Shown one piece after another: positions 59,128 through 64,000 of a stretch of DNA of 64,000 bases. Both the position numbers and the translations under genes were made by a program. The stretch spans positions 33,516,808 to 33,580,807 of the forward strand of contig CM053249.1 of the NCBI GenBank assembly GCA_028583405.1, given 5' to 3'. Position 1 is the first letter of the stretch, and every line of letters begins with the position of its first letter. The notes under the pieces were generated by a model that saw only the letters and a program-made list of their open reading frames with translations, was not told where the DNA came from and did no database searches. Source of the DNA: Pogonophryne albipinna (lineage: Eukaryota > Chordata > Actinopteri > Perciformes > Artedidraconidae).

Positions 59128-59177
59128 CAGCTCCTGGGCTAAGCCCCGGATCTCCTACAATCCTAAATCCGCCACTG
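57960..59177. mobile_element. hAT element inserted in DIRS RNase H
   Basis: 1,218 bp with the perfect 8 bp duplication GTGAGGAA (57952-57959, 59178-59185). Ends CAGTGGCGGCGCTAGG and CGCCACTG. A transposase start (MDIRKLLSLKQAP) at 58204 ends in a stop after about 34 codons. There is a run of about 29 C near 59097-59125. The block 58930-58990 recurs at 18090-18140 and 45750-45800. Confidence 0.92.
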
Positions 59178-59185
59178 GTGAGGAA

Positions 59186-59696
59186 CACCGCTAAAAGCTC
59201 CAGATAATTTATGTGTGACCGTTGGAGGTCTCTGCTCCAGAGACCCCTCACAGGTCGACCTTCGTATATACCCCCCCAGCCCGTCAGACATGCGTCTGTG
59301 GTGACCACCTTCCACGATAGGACAGCACCTATAGGCTCGCCCCGTACTAGAAAAGTCGGGTGCAGCCAGTGGCGCAGTGCCATTACGCATTTCATAGTGA
59401 CCATCACTCTCCGCGCGCCATGACGCACGGTGTCCAGTCTGAGGGCAGCCACCCAGCGCTGAAACTCCCTCATGTGTAAGCGTCCCAGTCGTACCACCAG
59501 GATGGCTGACGCCATGAGCCCCAGTAACCGCAGACATGATCTGAAGAGAACATATTTGCGTGGTTGGAAATGAACGAGGCAAGCCCTGAGGGCTTTCACT
59601 CTCTCTGCTGACAGGCGGGCTGTAAAGGGCACCGAATTCAGGCGTAGGCCCAGGAAGAGTACAGTCTGGGCTGGGGACAGCCAATCTCTGTTTTGA
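59186..59696 (-). pseudogene. DIRS reverse transcriptase thumb and RNase H start
   Basis: From about 59693: PAQTVLFLGLRLNSVPFTAR, then SAERVKALRACL, LRLLGLMASAI, MREFQRWV, and TTDACLTGWGG (RNase H first Asp), with SHINYLELLAVFLT at the hAT junction. It is open throughout, but it lacks the RT fingers and palm, which would lie upstream. Confidence 0.9.
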
Positions 59697-60027
59697 AACC
59701 ATGAGCTGCAAAATGAGCGCCTTACCCCACTGTGCAGGCGAGTTGGGTACTTTTTTAAATATACCTGGGCAGGCTCTGTTTTGCCGAGGTCCTCTGGCAC
59801 TTGCGGGCCGCTGAGGGCTGGCGGCGTTTGGGGCAACGAAGACGGCTGCGGCTGCTCCGCCTCCGTGGGCGAGGCGGGCAAAGCCGGCGAGTCGGGCGGG
59901 AGGACTGACCGCAGGTTTTTTTTTTCACTTTTCTTTTTTTTACTTTTCATTTTTCAAATGAGGGTGCATAACGACTCAACTGAGGGTGCAATGCACCCTT
60001 ATGCACCCCCGTAGAACCGGGCCAGTG
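59697..60027 (-). mobile_element. 5' fragment of a TTF-type hAT fused to DIRS
   Basis: Read on the minus strand, it starts CACTGGCCCGGTTCTACG (a hAT-type end, one base off CAGTGG) followed by TGCATAAGGGTGCATTGCAC. Then comes a transposase N-terminus: GPQVPEDLGKTEPAQVYLKK, YPTRLHSG. It runs in frame into DIRS RT to give a 323-codon chimeric frame (59950-58979). The rest of the hAT and the DIRS gag/RT were evidently lost in one deletion. The other hAT flank is gone. Confidence 0.75.
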
Positions 60028-60259
60028 ATATTCGAGATGTGCTCTGAAGCGAGAAGAGGTGTTTGAATGACGCTGCGACGTAGCGCAAAGCTACTTAAAG
60101 GGTGGGTGGATTCCCTGACGTTGACGTCAAGATCACCAGCCAATCAGGATTGGCGTAGTGAGATTGATGCTTCTGTTTGCATACGCGTTGAGGCGCATCC
60201 CATAGTGAGACATCGAACGGAGTGTTATGAATGAGAACTCAAAAGTAACTCAAAAGTAG

Positions 60260-60366
60260 TGTACATTTCAGAGACAGTAATATTGTAATGTAACTTATTA
60301 CTTTCAAAATACAGTAATAAGTCATATGTAATATATTACATTTTGGAAGTAACTTGCCCAACACTG
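60260..60366. mobile_element. right end of a MITE
   Basis: Ends GTAACTTGCCCAACACTG, the inverse of the common teleost CAGTGTTGGGCAAGTTAC end. TAATATTGTAATG/CATATGTAATATATTACA repeats inside. The left end is not found. Confidence 0.55.
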
Positions 60367-60499
60367 ATATTAAACCCCATTATATACTCTTCATGGCTAT
60401 TATAGCCTCTCAATGTATGTCTTTTGCGATTTTCACTTTTCATAGTAGCTTTCATTGTTGGGACTTGTATTTACATACCGTTTGTATAGACTTCTTATA

Positions 60500-60870
60500 T
60501 ATCCCATTCCCTGACATTACATTGCATCCAATCGCAAAATACAAACCGAATAAAGCCAGAATCCTTTCCATAAGCCAAACCATTGAAAGTATTGCTGCAA
60601 TGGCTTCAAACAGGTAAATCGCTTGAGTGGTACGTACAGACGTAAGAAGGTTTTTTATTTTATTTTTGGCCAAGCTGTATTGGAAACAGGTGGTTTTTAG
60701 TCTGCAACGGAAGATGTGTAGACTTTCTACTGTCCTGATATCCATGGAGAGCTCGTGCCTCCATGGAGCCAGGATTGCAAACAGGTGTGTTTTTGTTGAG
60801 GGGCACCTGGGTCCAACTCGCTGAGGGAGCAGTGCCACATGGATAAATTAACAAGATGTTGTATTTCAAA
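60500..60870 (-). pseudogene. LINE C-terminal remnant
   Basis: The minus strand reads VGPRCPSTKTHLFAILAP, then RTVESLHIFRCRLKTTCF, the conserved end of an L2/Rex-like RT ORF. The frame continues without further motifs. Old and truncated. Confidence 0.55.
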
Positions 60871-61261
60871 GCAGGACGCCACTGTGTGATTACGGTTAAC
60901 CACCATTTTTTAGGAGTCAATCCAAGCAACTGGTACATTCATAAACTAGCGCTATTGGAATGTACCATTTGATAGTTGACTTAGTACAAATGTATCTGCT
61001 GAATTACAGTCGTCTCTTTCCCAATTTAAGTCAATGGGAAAAAGTATTTTGGGCCCTTAATGTCACAGACTGACACAGAATTTGTAGTAACGTCTGGCAT
61101 ACTGTCTGGGGGCTTGGTCTGAAACCAGAGCCCAGTCTGCGCTGATTGGTTAACTGGCCGGCTCTGTTGTGATTGGCCAATAGCTTAGAGATGTCATGAC
61201 CCTTAGCATAGCAGTGTTACATACAGTAGTGATGTCACAATGTTACAGAAGTAAAGAAAGG
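60871..61261. other. no recognised feature
   Basis: About 390 bp; no repeat end or coding signal seen. Confidence 0.35.
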
Positions 61262-61480
61262 AGTCCAATAGAGTGGTGCAGTGACAAGTCCTAAAACCCG
61301 GAAGTGAGTTAGCATTTTACCACTTCCGGTTCCCTCGTCTCAGAGTCAATGGGATTTCTCCATGGAATTTTGGAAAATAGCTCGAGATAAGGTTTGTAGT
61401 TGACACAAATTTAAGAGACAGATCACGTTTTGTTCTACGACATTAAATACATGGTGTATATAGATGGTGATTTTTGAAGA
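61262..61480 (+). repeat. third copy of the dispersed 51313/53950 family
   Basis: It shares ACCCGGAAGTGAGTTAGCAT, CTCGAGATAAGG and AGATCACGTTTTGTTCTACG with the inverse of 54235-54425. Non-coding. Confidence 0.7.
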
Positions 61481-61559
61481 GTTTACGTGTCTGAAAAACG
61501 ATGGTTGTTAACAAGTGGCTGAATAGGACAACGTTGTACGTCATTACGCCGAACACGTA

Positions 61560-61998
61560 AACACTCCCGCTAAGTTTGTTTGCCGCCTGTTCTGCTTGAA
61601 AGCAGACAGATCATGCATTTTAGCCATGCCTCATTTCGCTCTATTTGCTCTTTTCCAGCCCTGTTTTTGCAAGGGCTGATTCTGCTTTTGTGGCAGACTA
61701 CAGCACCACTTACAGGCCTGGCATATGTACTACAGCGTCTCCAGCGCTTTCGAGCGGTCTCTCATTCCCCTGATAGGTGGAGAGTTGCCCATATAGGCGG
61801 AGCACCCCTTTTCTGACGTCAGAGAAAGTCAAATAATAATCAGCTCCGTTGCAGCCCCGTTTTTAGAGATTTGGGTATGGAGGAAAAGAGAGAGGGTTGT
61901 GTTTTCTGACACTTGGTGAGTTCCCTGACACACCGGGGACACATATTCATGTATAAAAGACGTACAAAAGTGCATTTTGCATGATAGGTCTCCTTTAA
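61560..61998. mobile_element. TTAA-type MITE, right end
   Basis: Closes with TGCATGATAGGTCTCCTTTAA, the common teleost end next to TTAA (61995-61998). The left end is not identified. Non-coding. Confidence 0.5.
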
Positions 61999-62843
<845 letters not shown>

Positions 62844-63540
62844 CCACCTGTCACAATCAATGCACCCATTGACCAACACTTAAACCCATGACTGGGAGTC
62901 TCAACAACTGATGGCTGGATATTTTAAATGCTCTTTTCTCTTCTTCTCTGTCTACAACTATCTCAGAATCCCCAATGTACATAACGATGAATTAACTGAA
63001 ACATTAACATTTTAATTAGCAAAATTAAAAACAAATGGAATATCTCTTACATTCCATCTTTAATGGTATATATGCCAAGGTTGTCTGGCATCACCTTGTA
63101 TTTGTATCCTTGCCCTTGAACCCCTGGCAAAATGATTATTTGCTGATTAAATATGTATTAATATTAGCAAATCCAGAACATTCCAACGCTAAAGTGCTAA
63201 AGCTTGTGAAGTGAAGGCAAAAAGGCATGACATACTTAGGAGATAAAATGTGATTACTAAAACCTGGTTGAGTTAAATGCACCAGACCTGGTTGAGACTA
63301 TAATGTAAGATTGCTTAAAGTTGCCTATGGAGAGCAAACAGTAGAAGGAAAAAGAGGAGGAATAAAATAAAATAGAAAATAATAGAATAGAATAGAGCAG
63401 AATATATAAAATAGAGAAGAGTAAAATACAATACAATAAAGAATAGAACCATATAGAACATTAGTTTCCCTCCATCAGAAAAAACACTACGATTCAGAAG
63501 AAAACAGTGCAAGAGAAGGGAGGAGGTTAGAGCCACAGAA
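62844..63540. other. no gene; low-complexity AT/GA tract
   Basis: 63359-63450 is a degenerate AATAGAATAGA-type pentamer tract. The remainder is unremarkable. Confidence 0.5.
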
Positions 63541-63937
63541 AAGAAGAAAGACAGGAAGTAAACACTAAAGGGAACAGTCAAAGAAGAAAGACAGGAAGTA
63601 AACACTAAAGGGAACAGTCAAAGAAGAAAGACAGGAAGTAAACACTAAAGGGAACAGTCAAAGAAGAAAGACAGGAAGTAAACACTAAAGGGAACAGGAG
63701 AAGAAGAAAGACAGGAAGTAAACACTAAAGGGAACAGGAGAAGAAGAAAGACAGGAAGTAAACACTAAAGGGAACAGCAGAAGAAGACAGACAGGAAGTA
63801 AACACTAAAGGGAACAGCAGAAGAAGACAGACAGGAAGTAAACACTAAAGGGAACAGCAGAAGAAGACAGACAGGAAGTAAACACTAAAGGGAACAGCAG
63901 AAGAAGACAGACAGGAAGTAAACACTAACGGGAACAG
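63541..63937. repeat. minisatellite, ten copies of a 40 bp unit
   Basis: Units start every 40 bp from 63541 to 63901. The core is GACAGGAAGTAAACACTAAA then GGGAACAG. Variants are ordered: copies 1-3 end in GTCA, 4-5 in GGAG, 6-10 in GCAG; copies 7-10 also carry GACAG for GAAAG. The last copy has one further change. Confidence 0.97.
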
Positions 63938-64000
63938 TTGGGGTTATTGTCACTATTGTCCGCCTCGCTGCATATTATCCCTTACTAAAATGTTTTTTTT

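Larger units (their letters stand above)
55866..60240 (-). mobile_element. DIRS-type tyrosine-recombinase retrotransposon
   Basis: It has inverted terminal repeats (about 55913-56055 against 60068-60210), an internal complementary region at 56110-56210, and minus-strand RT/RNase H followed by a tyrosine recombinase. This layout is specific to DIRS elements, which integrate through a circular intermediate and make no target duplication. The 5' half (gag and most of RT) is missing and a hAT fragment (59697-60027) stands in its place. Another hAT (57960-59177) interrupts the RNase H. Confidence 0.93.

Noticed and set aside
63541..63937. CRISPR-like array at the window end
   Set aside because: A 40 bp unit repeated head to tail with no unique spacers.

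Overview
The window is vertebrate nuclear DNA, most likely from a spiny-rayed (percomorph) teleost. The evidence is long (AC)n/(GT)n arrays, the mix of hAT, Tc1, piggyBac-like, DIRS, Ty3/Gypsy and L2/CR1-like families, and one recognisable host gene. There are no bacterial or phage features. Nearly all of the rest is transposable elements, many nested inside one another.

Host gene: two exons of a Rag GTPase of the RagC/RagD type (probably rragd) lie on the + strand at 22731-22879 and 37584-37735. They are joined by a 14.7 kb intron. Splice sites and phase fit, and the second exon ends with the stop codon. The 3' UTR follows to about 38.6 kb. I could not find the upstream exons in 1-22.7 kb.

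Left flank, 1-22.7 kb: a LINE with an SGNH-hydrolase ORF1 and the start of an endonuclease; a solo LTR; LINE tails; a 2.37 kb hAT element whose transposase frame is open except for one stop; hAT non-autonomous copies; a LINE reverse transcriptase relic; and a TTAA-flanked element (14551-19015) that has received two hAT insertions, one of which holds further insertions.

Rag intron, 22.9-37.6 kb: a TTAA element interrupted by a 1.3 kb LTR-like insertion, a hAT, an apparently intact Tc1/mariner element with IR/DR-type ends, a second hAT, a SINE, a 750 bp solo LTR, a hAT deletion derivative and purine-rich minisatellites.

Right flank, 38.8-64 kb: a decayed Ty3/Gypsy provirus on the minus strand (3' LTR, integrase, RNase H, RT, protease, gag). 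It is split by a solo LTR and two hAT elements, and one of those hATs carries three further nested layers. Next come a family of dispersed repeats, a hAT MITE, and a DIRS retrotransposon with inverted terminal repeats, an internal complementary region and a complete tyrosine recombinase. The DIRS gag/RT end was lost and replaced by a hAT fragment, and another hAT sits in its RNase H. The window ends in a 10-copy, 40 bp minisatellite.

Most insertions were bounded by reading target-site duplications (TSDs) directly: 8 bp for hAT, TTAA for piggyBac-like, TA for Tc1, 4-5 bp for LTRs. Family names rest on motif recognition, not on database searches.
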